Origin: Dyadobacter sp. CY323
GTDB lineage: Bacteria > Bacteroidota > Bacteroidia > Cytophagales > Spirosomataceae
DNA length: 64,000 nucleotides
Assembly: GCF_021390245.1 (NCBI RefSeq)
Contig: NZ_JAJUXH010000004.1
Span: 124,001-188,000 of the forward strand
Direction of reading: 5' to 3'
The position numbers and the translations under genes are program-made. Each line of letters starts with the position of its first letter. Position 1 is the stretch's first letter. The notes beneath the pieces were generated by a model. That model had not been told where the DNA came from, did not search any database, and saw only the letters and a program-made list of their open reading frames with translations. Below, one piece after another: positions 1 to 9,273 of the stretch.

Positions 1-312
1 ACCGATGTCTGCCTGCGGAATGTAGCGTTCGATGGTGGTGATCTGCGCCTGGTCACCCACGTCGCTGCCTTTGTAAGCGTCGTCCGAGGCAATGGAGCCG
101 TAAATCCAGTTACTCACCGATGAAGTATTCACCGGCCCGGCACCAACGCCATCAAGCAAACTGTATGCGCCGATCAATACTGCATTTACTCCTGATTTAT
201 TGGAAAGAGATTGTTCATTTCCAACTCCGAGTGGAGTAGTTTCCAGAAAGCCTTCTCCGCACGAAGTCATCAGTGCCGCGCAGACCATTGCTGTTAAAAT
301 TGTCCTTTTCAT
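1..312 (-). CDS. SusD/RagB family outer-membrane nutrient-binding lipoprotein (N-terminal part only)
   Basis: Surface lipoprotein that captures glycan and hands it to the SusC channel. The start is the ATG at 312-310. The reading frame stays open to the left window edge, so only about 104 N-terminal residues are visible. The start MKRTILTAMVCAALMTSC is a lipoprotein signal with its cysteine at residue 18, followed by GEGFLETTPLG, the usual beginning of mature SusD proteins. It lies 45 bases downstream of the SusC stop on the same strand, the standard susC-susD order. The substrate cannot be read from this fragment; the nearby GH76 and GH29 genes suggest a mannose- and fucose-containing glycan. 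Confidence 0.9.
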   Translation of the reverse strand, partial: MKRTILTAMVCAALMTSCGEGFLETTPLGVGNEQSLSNKSGVNAVLIGAYSLLDGVGAGPVNTSSVSNWIYGSIASDDAYKGSDVGDQAQITTIERYIPQADIG

Positions 313-357
313 ATCTATAAGCTTATGATTATCAGATAATAAGATTCTTTGCCTGTT

Positions 358-3300
358 TTAAAATCCGAAGTTGATCCCGATCTGGTACATTTTGGAGTTA
401 GGATAATTTCCCTGGTCCACACCCAATACCGTACTGCCTGGTGTTGAACCGACCGAAGTAACTTCCGGATCGATACCACTGTATTTTGTGATCGTGAAAA
501 GGTTTTGAGCCTGTAAATAGACACGCGCACTTTCAAACCCGATTTTTGACAAAACACCCGTTGGTAATGTGTAACCCAGTGTCAGGTTTTTCATGCGGAA
601 ATAAGAACCGTCCTCGATAAAATAGCTGGAAGGCTGCTGGCTGCGGCTGTCGTTTGCATCCAAAATCGGCAATGCGGCATCCGGGTTTTGAGGTGTCCAG
701 GAATCGTTCAGCATGCGGAGACTTCTGTTACCCGCCTGGTTGTTGAAATCAACCCAGCGTTTTACCATGTTGATGATCTGATTGCCTTTCACACCCTGGA
801 AAAATGCCGATAAGTCGAAGTTTTTGTAGCCCACATTCAGGTTGATACCGTAGGTGAAGTCCGGGTGCGGGTTGCCTAGAAACTTGCGGTCGTTGTCGGT
901 AATTGTGCCGTCGCCGTCGGTGTCGTGGTATTTGTATTTACCCACGGCAGCATAGCCGGGATATTTCGGTCCTTTATCCACTTCACCCTGGTTCTGGTAA
1001 ATGCCGTCGATCTGCAAACCATAGAAGGAATACAATGGCATTCCGGCAACGGAGCGTGTCCAGGTATAGCTGCGTATTGCAGGTCCGAGAAGCACGGCGG
1101 ATGTGCTGCTGTTCAGCTTTTTAACTTCATTTTTATAAGTCGAAACATTTACACCAACCGAATAGGTCAGATCGCCATTCAATGCTTTGTTATTAAAGTC
1201 AATGCCGAGATCAATTCCTTTGTTGTTCATTTCACCAACATTCACGAACGGGATCGTGGCCACACCCTGGGTAGCGGGTAATGAGACCTGATAAAGCATA
1301 TCCGAAGTGGTACGGTTGTACAAATCCAGATTAAAGGCAAACATTCCTTTCAGGATTGTCGCATCCAGACCAATGTTGGTTTGTGTGGTCGTTTCCCATT
1401 TTGCATCGGGATTTCCAAATGCTTCGGTGTCAAATCCGGGTTGGACCGCATTGTTTGAACCGTCGATTGCGTAAGAAGAAAGTCCAAGGTTTGAACGGTA
1501 GGTGCTGAAACCGTTGTAGTTACCGATTTCCTGGTTACCCGTTTGTCCCCAGCCCACTCTTAATTTCAGATCGTCCAGCCATGTTAACGGTTTCAGGAAA
1601 TCTTCTTCCGAAAGTCTCCATCCCGCGCTGAATGCAGGAAATGTACCGTACCGGTTGTTTTGCCCAAAACGCGATGAACCGTCGCGGCGTACCGTGGCTT
1701 CAAGCAGGTAACGGTCTTTTAAAGAGTAATTTATTTTTCCGAAAATCGAGAAAAGCGCCCATTCGTAGCCACCGCCTGCATTATTGATACCCGCCGTTCC
1801 AGAGCTCAGGAACATGTACTGAGGATCTTCCGAGAAAAATGTAGTACGTGTGGCCGAAAAGTCGCGGCCCGTCCCTTTTATCGCTTCCGTTCCAAGAAGC
1901 ACGCCAAGTTTATGACTGCCGAATGTTTTATTGTAATTCAATGTGTTCGACCACGTCCAATTGACGTCGTAGGCATTTACATTGGTCAATGCATTGGCAG
2001 CCTCGATCTCTGCTTCTTCCAGATCGAGCAGGGTATAGCCCACGCGATTTGCGGCTGTAATGTCGACACCAATGCTGGATTTAACGGTCAGATCTTTTAG
2101 AATGTCGGCTTCCAGATATGCATTGCCAAATGCGCGGAAGTTGTTTGTCTGATTTTTTCTGGTTCTCCAAAGCTGCGCAACGGGGTTGGTAGCAGGTCCC
2201 AGGCCAGCCGCCCGGGTAGCCGCGAAGTTGCCCATGATGTCATATACCGGGATAATGGAAGGAATCCGGTACCCATTTCCGATCGGGTTGCCATCCTGGT
2301 TATTGGCTGAGCTCGCTGTCCCGTTGTTGTTATAGTAACCCTTGTTTTCCGTATAGCTCACTTCCAGGTTTTCACCAATCCGAAAGCGTTTTTTAAAGGT
2401 AAACTCCGTATTTGAACGCAATGAATAACGGTTGAAAGAAGTATGGATCAATACCCCATCCTGCTTGAAATAGTTGAAAGCGATGGCATAGCGGCCACTT
2501 TCAGTCCCGCCCGTCGCGCCTACATTGTATTCCTGGATCGCAGCCGGACGGAGGATTTCCTTGTGCCAGTCCGTTCCTTCTTTGTTTGCTTTTACGATCT
2601 GGTAAAAACCGGTTCGGTTGTAGTTGTACAAAGAAGGGTTGGTTTCTGGGGCTCCTTCAAAAAGCCCGTAGCTTGAACCGGCGAGAATGTAGTCCGGAAC
2701 GACTGCATTCACTCCGTTACCGTATTGCTGATGCGATGGATTTCCATTAGTCAATACGCCGGCATTTTTGCGTTGCGTCCATAAAAGGTCACCAAATTGC
2801 TGGGGATCTTTGATCAGGTCCAGGTCTACTTTACCTGTTTGCAAACCGGCTCTCGAGTTGAATGTAAACCTCGGCGCGCCTGCTTTTCCTTTTTTTGTGG
2901 TAATAATAATCACCCCATTTGCAGCTCTCGAACCATAAATAGAAGCCGAAGACGCATCTTTCAGTACCTGCATCGACTCAATGTTGTTCGGGTTGATGCT
3001 GTTCAGGCCACCTTTGGTAGGCACACCGTCGATCACATACAAAGGATCGTTGTTGTTGATCGTTCCAAAACCGCGGATACGTACCGTGGCCTCGCCGCCC
3101 GGGCTATTGTTGGAAGTAACGGTAACACCCGCCACGCGTCCCTGCAACTGCTGGGCAACGTTTGGCGCCGCCACTTTTGTCAGTTCGGCCGCGTCAACGG
3201 TCGAAACAGCACCGGTAATATCTCTTTTAGATTGAGAAGAATAGCCGGTCACTACTACCTCACTCAGCGATTTTACGTCGGATTGAAGGGTCACATCGAT

Positions 3301-3933
3301 TTGCGATCTGTTGGCAATCTCCACTTCCGCAGTCAGAAAGCCGATTGAAGATACAACCAATGTGGTACTGCCATCCGGAACGTTGAGTGCGAACATACCT
3401 TCCGCATCGGTGGTTGTTCCAACGGACGAGCTGCCTTTCAGGACAACAGTCGCTCCGGGAATGGTGGAACCTGTGACATCCGCGACCTTACCTTTAATGG
3501 AGATATCGATCGATTGAATGGATTTAATGGACGATCCCGAACCCTCCGGCAGAGATTGGCCAGGCTTGGCGCCAGCTCTTTTCAACAGGATCTGTTTTCC
3601 CGAAACTTCGTAGGTAACCTGCAATGGCGTCAGAAAATTGTCGAGAATAGCTTCCAGTTTTTCATCTTTTGCATTAAAAGTCACCTTGCGTTGCGAACCG
3701 ATCAATTCGGGGCTGTACATGAAGTTCACGCCCGAAAGTTTGCCGATCTGACTGAGTGCCGCGCCTATGTTTTGTTCTTTAATGCTAATGGTCAGTTTTC
3801 GGTTCAGCACTTCTTGCCCGAATCCCTCGAATGCAAACGAGAGTTGCGAACACCCAACGACGATCAACATTTGTATGAGGCTGATTCTCATAATTTTGAG
3901 CAGTGGTTTCTGCCGGTAAAAGGTTTTTTTCAT
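358..3933 (-). CDS. SusC/RagA family TonB-linked outer-membrane transporter with STN signalling domain
   Basis: TonB-dependent beta-barrel that imports glycan fragments with its SusD partner. I chose the start MKKTFYRQ at 3933; an upstream in-frame ATG at 3957 is possible. Order of parts: signal region (to about residue 45), STN domain (about 45-95, 'LTISIKEQNIGAALSQI'), carboxypeptidase-regulatory-like domain (about 145-220), plug (begins after SLSEVVVTGYSSQSKRD) and a long barrel ending in an aromatic/Phe terminus (QIGINFGF). At about 1190 residues it has the normal length for the family with STN. The STN domain lets the transporter signal to an anti-sigma factor, which fits the fecR and sigma genes just upstream on the same strand. 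Confidence 0.95.
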   Translation of the reverse strand: MKKTFYRQKPLLKIMRISLIQMLIVVGCSQLSFAFEGFGQEVLNRKLTISIKEQNIGAALSQIGKLSGVNFMYSPELIGSQRKVTFNAKDEKLEAILDNFLTPLQVTYEVSGKQILLKRAGAKPGQSLPEGSGSSIKSIQSIDISIKGKVADVTGSTIPGATVVLKGSSSVGTTTDAEGMFALNVPDGSTTLVVSSIGFLTAEVEIANRSQIDVTLQSDVKSLSEVVVTGYSSQSKRDITGAVSTVDAAELTKVAAPNVAQQLQGRVAGVTVTSNNSPGGEATVRIRGFGTINNNDPLYVIDGVPTKGGLNSINPNNIESMQVLKDASSASIYGSRAANGVIIITTKKGKAGAPRFTFNSRAGLQTGKVDLDLIKDPQQFGDLLWTQRKNAGVLTNGNPSHQQYGNGVNAVVPDYILAGSSYGLFEGAPETNPSLYNYNRTGFYQIVKANKEGTDWHKEILRPAAIQEYNVGATGGTESGRYAIAFNYFKQDGVLIHTSFNRYSLRSNTEFTFKKRFRIGENLEVSYTENKGYYNNNGTASSANNQDGNPIGNGYRIPSIIPVYDIMGNFAATRAAGLGPATNPVAQLWRTRKNQTNNFRAFGNAYLEADILKDLTVKSSIGVDITAANRVGYTLLDLEEAEIEAANALTNVNAYDVNWTWSNTLNYNKTFGSHKLGVLLGTEAIKGTGRDFSATRTTFFSEDPQYMFLSSGTAGINNAGGGYEWALFSIFGKINYSLKDRYLLEATVRRDGSSRFGQNNRYGTFPAFSAGWRLSEEDFLKPLTWLDDLKLRVGWGQTGNQEIGNYNGFSTYRSNLGLSSYAIDGSNNAVQPGFDTEAFGNPDAKWETTTQTNIGLDATILKGMFAFNLDLYNRTTSDMLYQVSLPATQGVATIPFVNVGEMNNKGIDLGIDFNNKALNGDLTYSVGVNVSTYKNEVKKLNSSTSAVLLGPAIRSYTWTRSVAGMPLYSFYGLQIDGIYQNQGEVDKGPKYPGYAAVGKYKYHDTDGDGTITDNDRKFLGNPHPDFTYGINLNVGYKNFDLSAFFQGVKGNQIINMVKRWVDFNNQAGNRSLRMLNDSWTPQNPDAALPILDANDSRSQQPSSYFIEDGSYFRMKNLTLGYTLPTGVLSKIGFESARVYLQAQNLFTITKYSGIDPEVTSVGSTPGSTVLGVDQGNYPNSKMYQIGINFGF

Positions 3934-4035
3934 ACTTTTGTTTGTTTTGTAGATCATAAAAAATCGGCAAAATGGTCCCCTTTATCCCCCAGGGATATCT
4001 TCTTAGCGCCAGCATAGAGAGAGGGATTTATGCAG

Positions 4036-4069
4036 GGTGAATGATGTTGACGCATCGTTCACCTTTTTT
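4036..4069. other. Stem-loop in the fecR-susC gap
   Basis: An 11-base stem (4036-4046 with 4053-4063, one G-U type mismatch) with a 6-base loop, followed on the plus strand by six T. No plus-strand gene lies upstream for it to terminate. In the minus-strand transcript it falls in the susC leader, after fecR. It may separate fecR from susC expression, but the T run is on the wrong side for a normal terminator of fecR. Confidence 0.4.
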
Positions 4070-4107
4070 GTTTGTATTCAAATAGATCCGGTTTGGTGAA
4101 TAATTGA

Positions 4108-5229
4108 TTATCGGCAAGGATTTCCTTTAATGGTGATCGTCTGATCCGAAACCTGGTAAGTCGCTTCAAGGATCGTACAAATCCATTTTAATTTGTTTTC
4201 CAAAGGCTCATCATCCAAAGTAGCAGTAATGCTGCATTGCGACATTACATCTTTATTATATTCAATATCAATACCATAGGCTTTTTCCAACGCATCGAAA
4301 ACTTCGAGTACAGGTGTTTCAGAAAAGATAAAGGGTTGATGTTCAATGGGTATATTCAGCAGTATCGCACTGTTCAGCGTTGATCGGATCAACCTGGCCT
4401 GATTTCGCTCGAAAGTGGCCTGCTGATTGGGGGTTAATAATAAGCCAGCCTGTTCTTTATCGGTTTTATATTCATCTGCATTCACATCAGAACGGGTAAA
4501 AACAGACACTTTCCCAGTCTTTACCGCTACTAAAATATGTTCTTCCTTTTCTCCCGCTTTTATACTAAAACTGGTCCCGTGAACCTTGGCAACCAGCTCA
4601 TTGGCATATACAAAAAATGGCTGCTCGGGATTTTTGGTAACTTCGAAAAATGCCTCGCCAGTCAGTTCAACTTCCCTCCGCAACGAATCGAACTGTTCAG
4701 GGAAGGTAATTCCGCTGTTTTTATGCAGTACCACCGAGCTACCATCCGGTAACTGAACATATTTAAAAGCGCGGTCTTGATTTTCAATGGTAATGGCTCT
4801 CGAAGATCCTGCTATCGAAATCACCGATCCCGCTGCTGGTACCTGGCTATTATTTTTATAAATCCTGAAAACGGCGAAAGCCACCCCGAATGCGATCACT
4901 ATCGTTGCCGCTGCATTCCAGGTAAAAAACCGGAACAGCACCCTCACATTTGCATTTCCTCCGATCTCTATTTGTTTTGCTCTTCTTAATGCCTGTCTGA
5001 TTTTAAAGTCAATATGCTGATCGGTTAGCTTTTTGTCGGCTGAAAGAACGGATTTTACAAGTTGTCTCGCTTTTGAAACAGCCTTTCGTTTTTCTTCATT
5101 ATTGCCGGCCCATTCTTCCCATATCTGGTTTTCATCGGGCCGTTCATCCCTCGCCCATGCTATAAATGCGGGGTTGTCGAGTAGTTGTTTTAATAAAGCT
5201 TCGGAAGCTGGTTCCATTGACACGGACAA
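4108..5229 (-). CDS. FecR family anti-sigma factor
   Basis: Inner-membrane regulator that holds the ECF sigma factor until the SusC STN domain signals substrate. The protein has 373 residues: a cytoplasmic N-terminal part, one membrane segment at about residues 103-125 (AAATIVIAFGVAFAVF), a periplasmic FecR domain (about 145-250, containing VQLPDGSSVVLHKNSGITFP and LTGEAFFEV) and a C-terminal DUF4974-like domain ending in TYQVSDQTITIKG. It follows the sigma gene by 74 bases and precedes susC, the usual order sigma-fecR-susC-susD. Confidence 0.93.
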   Translation of the reverse strand: MSVSMEPASEALLKQLLDNPAFIAWARDERPDENQIWEEWAGNNEEKRKAVSKARQLVKSVLSADKKLTDQHIDFKIRQALRRAKQIEIGGNANVRVLFRFFTWNAAATIVIAFGVAFAVFRIYKNNSQVPAAGSVISIAGSSRAITIENQDRAFKYVQLPDGSSVVLHKNSGITFPEQFDSLRREVELTGEAFFEVTKNPEQPFFVYANELVAKVHGTSFSIKAGEKEEHILVAVKTGKVSVFTRSDVNADEYKTDKEQAGLLLTPNQQATFERNQARLIRSTLNSAILLNIPIEHQPFIFSETPVLEVFDALEKAYGIDIEYNKDVMSQCSITATLDDEPLENKLKWICTILEATYQVSDQTITIKGNPCR

Positions 5230-5303
5230 TGTTTTTTTACATTATCCGATTTTCTCGCCGGGATACTCACTTGGGTAGGATTATTTTTTATTTTTTTTAA
5301 TAA

Positions 5304-5903
5304 TTAGTACAAAGTTTGGCAAAAGGCATAAAAAAGGAGAGAAAATGAGCTCTGTGGCCAGAGGTTACGAAGGTTAGAAAGGGCTCGCTGAATGATGTTA
5401 CTTACTGACTGCGCATTGATGGAGAGTAAATTGGCGATCTCTTCCGGTTTGAGATTTTGGAAGTAGCGTAAATAAATAACTTCCTGCTGGCGGGAGGGGA
5501 GGCGTTCGAGTATGGTCTTAATCTGTTTTTTCATAGCCAGATCACTTTCAACCTGGATCATCGACTCTTCACAGGAAAACTCGGAATGCAGGTCAATCAG
5601 ATAATCGGTCAGCTCGACCTCGTTGATGGGTTTGAGGGTTTTGAGAATGCGGTGACGAAAAGATTTGATCAGGTAGAATTTCACAGAAGGCGTTTCATTG
5701 ATTGACTCTCTGTGAAGCCACAAATGGACAAGCAAATCCTGTAAAGTATCTTCGATGAGCTGCATATTAGGCGTAAAACGCAGGCCGTACTGGATCAAGG
5801 TGCGGTAATGACGCCGGGCAAGTTCCGAGTAGGCAATTTCGTCCCCGTTTCGGAGGTAATTCCAGAGTGTGACGTCATCCGTATTATCAGAAAAATTTGC
5901 CAA
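5304..5903 (-). CDS. ECF RNA polymerase sigma-70 factor (Bacteroidota FecI type)
   Basis: Extracytoplasmic-function sigma factor that probably transcribes the neighbouring susCD genes. The 199 residues hold region 2 (about 20-90, with 'IEDTLQDLLVHLWLHRE') and region 4 with its helix-turn-helix (about 125-175, 'RLPSRQQEVIYLRYFQNLKPEEIANLLSI'-like; key parts are LPSRQQEVIYLRYF and EEIANLL). Adjacent fecR and the STN-bearing SusC complete a trans-envelope signalling set. The start at 5903 gives a normal family length and lies about 20 bases after the predicted promoter's start point. Confidence 0.93.
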   Translation of the reverse strand: MANFSDNTDDVTLWNYLRNGDEIAYSELARRHYRTLIQYGLRFTPNMQLIEDTLQDLLVHLWLHRESINETPSVKFYLIKSFRHRILKTLKPINEVELTDYLIDLHSEFSCEESMIQVESDLAMKKQIKTILERLPSRQQEVIYLRYFQNLKPEEIANLLSINAQSVSNIIQRALSNLRNLWPQSSFSLLFYAFCQTLY

Positions 5904-5929
5904 TGAATGTTCAAGATTGTGGTGCTAAT

Positions 5930-5960
5930 CAAAAATAGGCATTGTGTTTTTTAAAAGAAA
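5930..5960 (-). promoter_or_regulatory. Predicted promoter of the sigma/fecR genes
   Basis: Minus strand: TATTTTTG (-7 box, TAnnTTTG type, 5937-5930) preceded by TTTC at exactly 19 bases, one mismatch from the Bacteroidota -33 TTTG. It would start transcription about 20 bases before the sigma ATG. AT-rich surroundings make chance matches possible. Confidence 0.45.
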
Positions 5961-6048
5961 TAGTGTTTTGCATATTATTGAAATAACAAAATTTTATTGT
6001 TTTATTTTACAAATGACAGTTTCAATGCGGTTTAAAAAGTTTGCCATC

Positions 6049-7116
6049 ATGTATAGATATCTCCTCGTTATCCCGGTATTCCTGGCTTTCAGCGAACTAG
6101 CCGGGGCGCAGGCCACGCCGGATTACAAATCCCGGATGGGGCAGATCATGTGGAATATCCAGAAGAATTTTTACGAACCTTCGACCGGGCTTTTTATCGA
6201 AACAAACGGCAAAAACGATAAGCCGCATTCATATTTATGGCCATTGTGCGCGCTGATACAGGCTGCCGACGAAGTGGAGACGGTGCTACCTGGCCGGCAG
6301 TATTTGAAGCCGGTGCTTGGCGCTATCGAACAGTACCATAACACAGAAGCACCTGCGCCCGGTTACCAGGCGTATGTCACAAAAGAGGGAAAAGACTCGC
6401 GGTTTTATGATGATAACCAATGGATTGGAATCGCGTGCATGGATGCATATAACCGGACTGCGGACAAATCGTACCTGGCAGTAGCCGAGGAAATCTATCG
6501 GTTTCAAATGACTGGCTACGACATGAAGGCGGGTGGGGGATTGTATTGGAAGGAAGATGAGAAAAATACGAAAAATACCTGTTCCAATGGTCCGGGAATC
6601 TTGCTCGCGCTGCAACTTTATAAAATCACAAAGGATAAACAGTACCTGGAAACGGGCGTCCAACTTTATGAATGGACTAAAAAGAATCTCCGTTCGCCCG
6701 AAGGGTTATATTATGATGCGATCAAAGTGCCGGGGTTAAAAATTGATTCGGCGAAATACACGTATAATACCGGTACTATGCTGCAATCCACGGTTTTACT
6801 ATACAACCTAACCGGCGATCAGCGGTATCTGGAGGAAGCGAAACTGATGGCGGAGGCTTCCAAAAAGTACTTTTATAAAAACGGCCGGCTGCCGGACCAT
6901 TATTGGTTCAATGTGGTGCTGCTCCGGGGTTTCGAAGAGTTGTATAAAGTGGATAAAACTGCGGGAGATTTCCAGATGTTTACGGACGATGCGGAGCGGA
7001 TCTGGAAAGACGAAAAAGACGAAACCGGTCTGCTGGGCCGCAAACCGGTTAAATCCCTGATCGATCAGGCCGCCATGCTCGAAATGTTCGGCAGGCTGGA
7101 ACGGTTGGAAAAGTAG
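6049..7116 (+). CDS. Glycoside hydrolase family 76 protein (probable alpha-1,6-mannanase)
   Basis: Secreted endo-acting glycosidase of the GH76 (alpha/alpha)6-barrel family, which cuts alpha-1,6-mannan. The start MYRYLLVIPVFLAF at 6049 gives a clean signal peptide ending near SELAGAQA; in-frame ATGs at 6013 and 6028 would add residues before it. The GH76 catalytic aspartate pair is visible in YDDNQWIG (Asp121-Asp122), and GGGLYWKEDEKNTKNTCSNG is the typical following motif. Length (355 residues) is normal for a single-domain GH76. It is divergent from the sigma gene and ends one base before the oppositely oriented fucosidase stop, so it belongs to the glycan-use locus. Confidence 0.88.
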   Translation: MYRYLLVIPVFLAFSELAGAQATPDYKSRMGQIMWNIQKNFYEPSTGLFIETNGKNDKPHSYLWPLCALIQAADEVETVLPGRQYLKPVLGAIEQYHNTEAPAPGYQAYVTKEGKDSRFYDDNQWIGIACMDAYNRTADKSYLAVAEEIYRFQMTGYDMKAGGGLYWKEDEKNTKNTCSNGPGILLALQLYKITKDKQYLETGVQLYEWTKKNLRSPEGLYYDAIKVPGLKIDSAKYTYNTGTMLQSTVLLYNLTGDQRYLEEAKLMAEASKKYFYKNGRLPDHYWFNVVLLRGFEELYKVDKTAGDFQMFTDDAERIWKDEKDETGLLGRKPVKSLIDQAAMLEMFGRLERLEK

Positions 7117-7117
7117 C

Positions 7118-8581
7118 TTACTCCGAATCCTTATAAACCCCAAACTCACTGATTGCGACACTTACGGGAGATTTGGTAATTCTTAGTCTGACTTTCTGAG
7201 TGGTAACCGGAGCTTCGAGTTTGATGATCTTTTTGGCGCCGATGCTTGTGCCTTTGCAGATTTCTTTCCATTCGTTACCCTGCCATGCATCTACCGCAAA
7301 TGCTTCGATCCGCTGACCCAGTTTTATAAATTCCTGAACACTAACGATATCAAATACCACAGGCTGGCTCATATCAATGGTCACTTCGGGGGTTTTGAAA
7401 TCGTCGTCGGTTGCCCAATAGGTTTCAGGTCTGCCATCCAGGATGTTTTTTGCGCTGTAAATGGAGTTGTATCCCCGCACATTCACGGCTTTTGATGCGG
7501 CACGACTCGCCAGATTGGTCGAAAAAGTTTCGCGCACGTGATCTCCGAATGCTTTTAATGCAGCAACATCGTCTGCATGTAACTGGCCTCTCGTATCTGG
7601 TGCCAGTCCGAGATCTAATGCAGCTCCCCGGCCAACGCTTTTAAGGTATAGGTCAAATAGCTTCTCGGGTGTTTTTGGCTTTTCTGTCGGGTGATAAAAC
7701 CATCCTTTGCGAAGTGGGACATCGCACTCTGCCGGTATCCAAAACTTCCCATTCCGCGTTCCGCCAGGGTTTTCGGTCGCATTGGCCTGACCAGGTACGG
7801 CCACATTCTGACCTTCCGATGGTTTCGGGGTCAACGTCGCCCAGGAAGTTTCATTTACGCTGCCGTCTTCGTTTCCGGCCCAGCGCACGTCCCAGCCAAT
7901 GTCGCTGAAAATGCTGGCAGTCGGCTGCAGTTTCCGGGTAAGATTGGTCCAGGTCGAATCCCATTGGTAGTAGGTAGTGTTATCGATGGAGCGTTTTTCC
8001 CTGGCACCGCCGTAGTAGCCGTCACCACCGTTTGCACCATCATGCCATGACATGAAAAGTTCACCGTAATTCGAATAAAGCTCTTTGAGCTGTTCACGGT
8101 AAATCGCAAGATACTCCGGCGTACCATACTTGGCATTGTTACGGTCCCAGGGAGAACAGTATACACCGAATTTCAGACCGTGTTTTCGGGCAGCGTCTGC
8201 CACTTCTTTTACCAAATCACCTTTTCCGTCCCGAAATGGGCTTTTTGTGATATTATATTCCGTCGTTTTTGTCGGCCATAATGCAAACCCATCGTGGTGT
8301 TTGGCAACCAGTACAATCCCTTTTAGTCCACCAGCTTTCGCAGCGAGAATAATCTGCTCGGCATTGAAATCGCTGGGGTTGAACGTCTTGGGATCGGCAT
8401 CTCCAAAGCCCCATTCCTTGTTTTCAAATGTGGTTGGGGTGAAGTGTATGAGGCCGTAAACTTCGGTTTCGTGCCACGCAACTTGCCTTGGGGCAGGCAC
8501 TGCACCGTAAGGTTTCGGAGGGGTTTGGGCAGAGGCGTTTAATGCCGAGAAGAAGAAAAAGGCGGCTAAAAATTTTGTCAT
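7118..8581 (-). CDS. Alpha-L-fucosidase, GH29, with C-terminal F5/8C-like domain
   Basis: Exo-glycosidase releasing alpha-L-fucose. After a signal peptide (MTKFLAAFFFFSALNASAQ), residues about 25-335 form the GH29 barrel: YGLIHFTPTTFENKEWGFGD, LVAKHHDGFALW, FGVYCSPWDRN, and MSWHDGANG around the expected nucleophile Asp. Residues about 345-487 look like a galactose-binding/discoidin domain (NILDGRPETYWATDDD, ending AISEFGVY), common in GH29 enzymes of this size. The secreted enzyme lies tail-to-tail with the GH76 gene. Together with the downstream glycosylasparaginase it suggests N-glycan core breakdown. Confidence 0.93.
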   Translation of the reverse strand: MTKFLAAFFFFSALNASAQTPPKPYGAVPAPRQVAWHETEVYGLIHFTPTTFENKEWGFGDADPKTFNPSDFNAEQIILAAKAGGLKGIVLVAKHHDGFALWPTKTTEYNITKSPFRDGKGDLVKEVADAARKHGLKFGVYCSPWDRNNAKYGTPEYLAIYREQLKELYSNYGELFMSWHDGANGGDGYYGGAREKRSIDNTTYYQWDSTWTNLTRKLQPTASIFSDIGWDVRWAGNEDGSVNETSWATLTPKPSEGQNVAVPGQANATENPGGTRNGKFWIPAECDVPLRKGWFYHPTEKPKTPEKLFDLYLKSVGRGAALDLGLAPDTRGQLHADDVAALKAFGDHVRETFSTNLASRAASKAVNVRGYNSIYSAKNILDGRPETYWATDDDFKTPEVTIDMSQPVVFDIVSVQEFIKLGQRIEAFAVDAWQGNEWKEICKGTSIGAKKIIKLEAPVTTQKVRLRITKSPVSVAISEFGVYKDSE

Positions 8582-8781
8582 TTTTATATAGGTATCTGGT
8601 AGTAAGTATCAGTATTATCGAAAAGTGAAGATCGGTTTTTTTAGAACAGTTCACTAATTATGTTAACCTAAATTCCCCAACTCAAATTATGTCAGGTCGG
8701 TTGGAAGGTTTAATAACAAAATCCTTAATTTTAATTAATAAATTTAAGATGCTACTAACGTTCAAAATAAATTTCAAAGGT

Positions 8782-9068
8782 ATGTTTAACATTGTCGAAA
8801 ACTATATGGAATTGAAAAAGAACATGGGTACTCTGATCAATAAGTCGGGTTATAAGAACTCGTTTCTGGCAGAGCAGATCGGCATTCCGGCCCTACATTC
8901 AGCGTTAAAAAACAGCGGGGAAGCTGGACGGAAGCCGAAATGAAGCAAATATTGGACATCATTGAAAATGAAAAGCTGGAAGACTATTTTTTGCTTGAAC
9001 TGATGCGAGCCGAAAGCAACGAACCCCGACTACCTGTGTCTGATTTGAAAAAAGAAATGGGATGGTAG
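8782..9068 (+). pseudogene. Frameshifted antitoxin-like small HTH-type protein
   Basis: Frame 8782-8892 reads MFNIVENYMELKKNMGTL then INKSGYKNSFLAEQIGIPA; the sense then moves to another frame (TFSVKKQRGSW, MKQILDIIENEKLEDYFLL) ending at a TAG at 9066-9068. A one-base loss in the C run near 8891-8893 explains the switch. Restored, it would be about 96 residues, resembling the antitoxins that precede RelE-type toxins in Bacteroidota. The downstream toxin frame starts at 9062, overlapping by 7 bases as in a real pair. Sequencing error is the alternative to true decay, but the partner is broken as well. Confidence 0.6.
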
Positions 9069-9273
9069 TTCAATATGTCAAAAAGTTTAAGAAAGATCTG
9101 AGAAGTACCCCAATAGATATCCAAAAAAGAGTATTCGATGTAATCGCAAGGTTGGAATCTGCGCAAAACCTTGAAGCATCAGGTCTCGATTATAAGAATG
9201 GAGGGCCAGAAAAGCAGTGAAAACTATTTCCGCATTCGGGTAGGCGACTGGCGGATCGGTATGGATCAGGAGA
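9062..9273 (+). pseudogene. RelE/ParE-family toxin remnant, frameshifted and 3'-truncated
   Basis: The start MVVQYVKKFKKDLRSTP is typical of RelE/HigB toxins. The frame stops at 9218-9220, but a second frame from 9198 (MEGQKSSENYFRIRVGDW then RIGMDQEK) carries the conserved YFRIRVGDWRIG core strand motif. One extra base near 9195-9198 explains the switch. The expected final strand (the usual 'RFLHRKD'-like end) is missing; the reading runs into the 3' end of the opposing asparaginase gene. The toxin is therefore doubly broken. Confidence 0.65.

Noticed and set aside
2797..3348. Plus-strand open frame of 183 residues inside susC
   Set aside because: It is antisense to a well-supported SusC plug region; codon pattern and neighbours support only the minus-strand gene.
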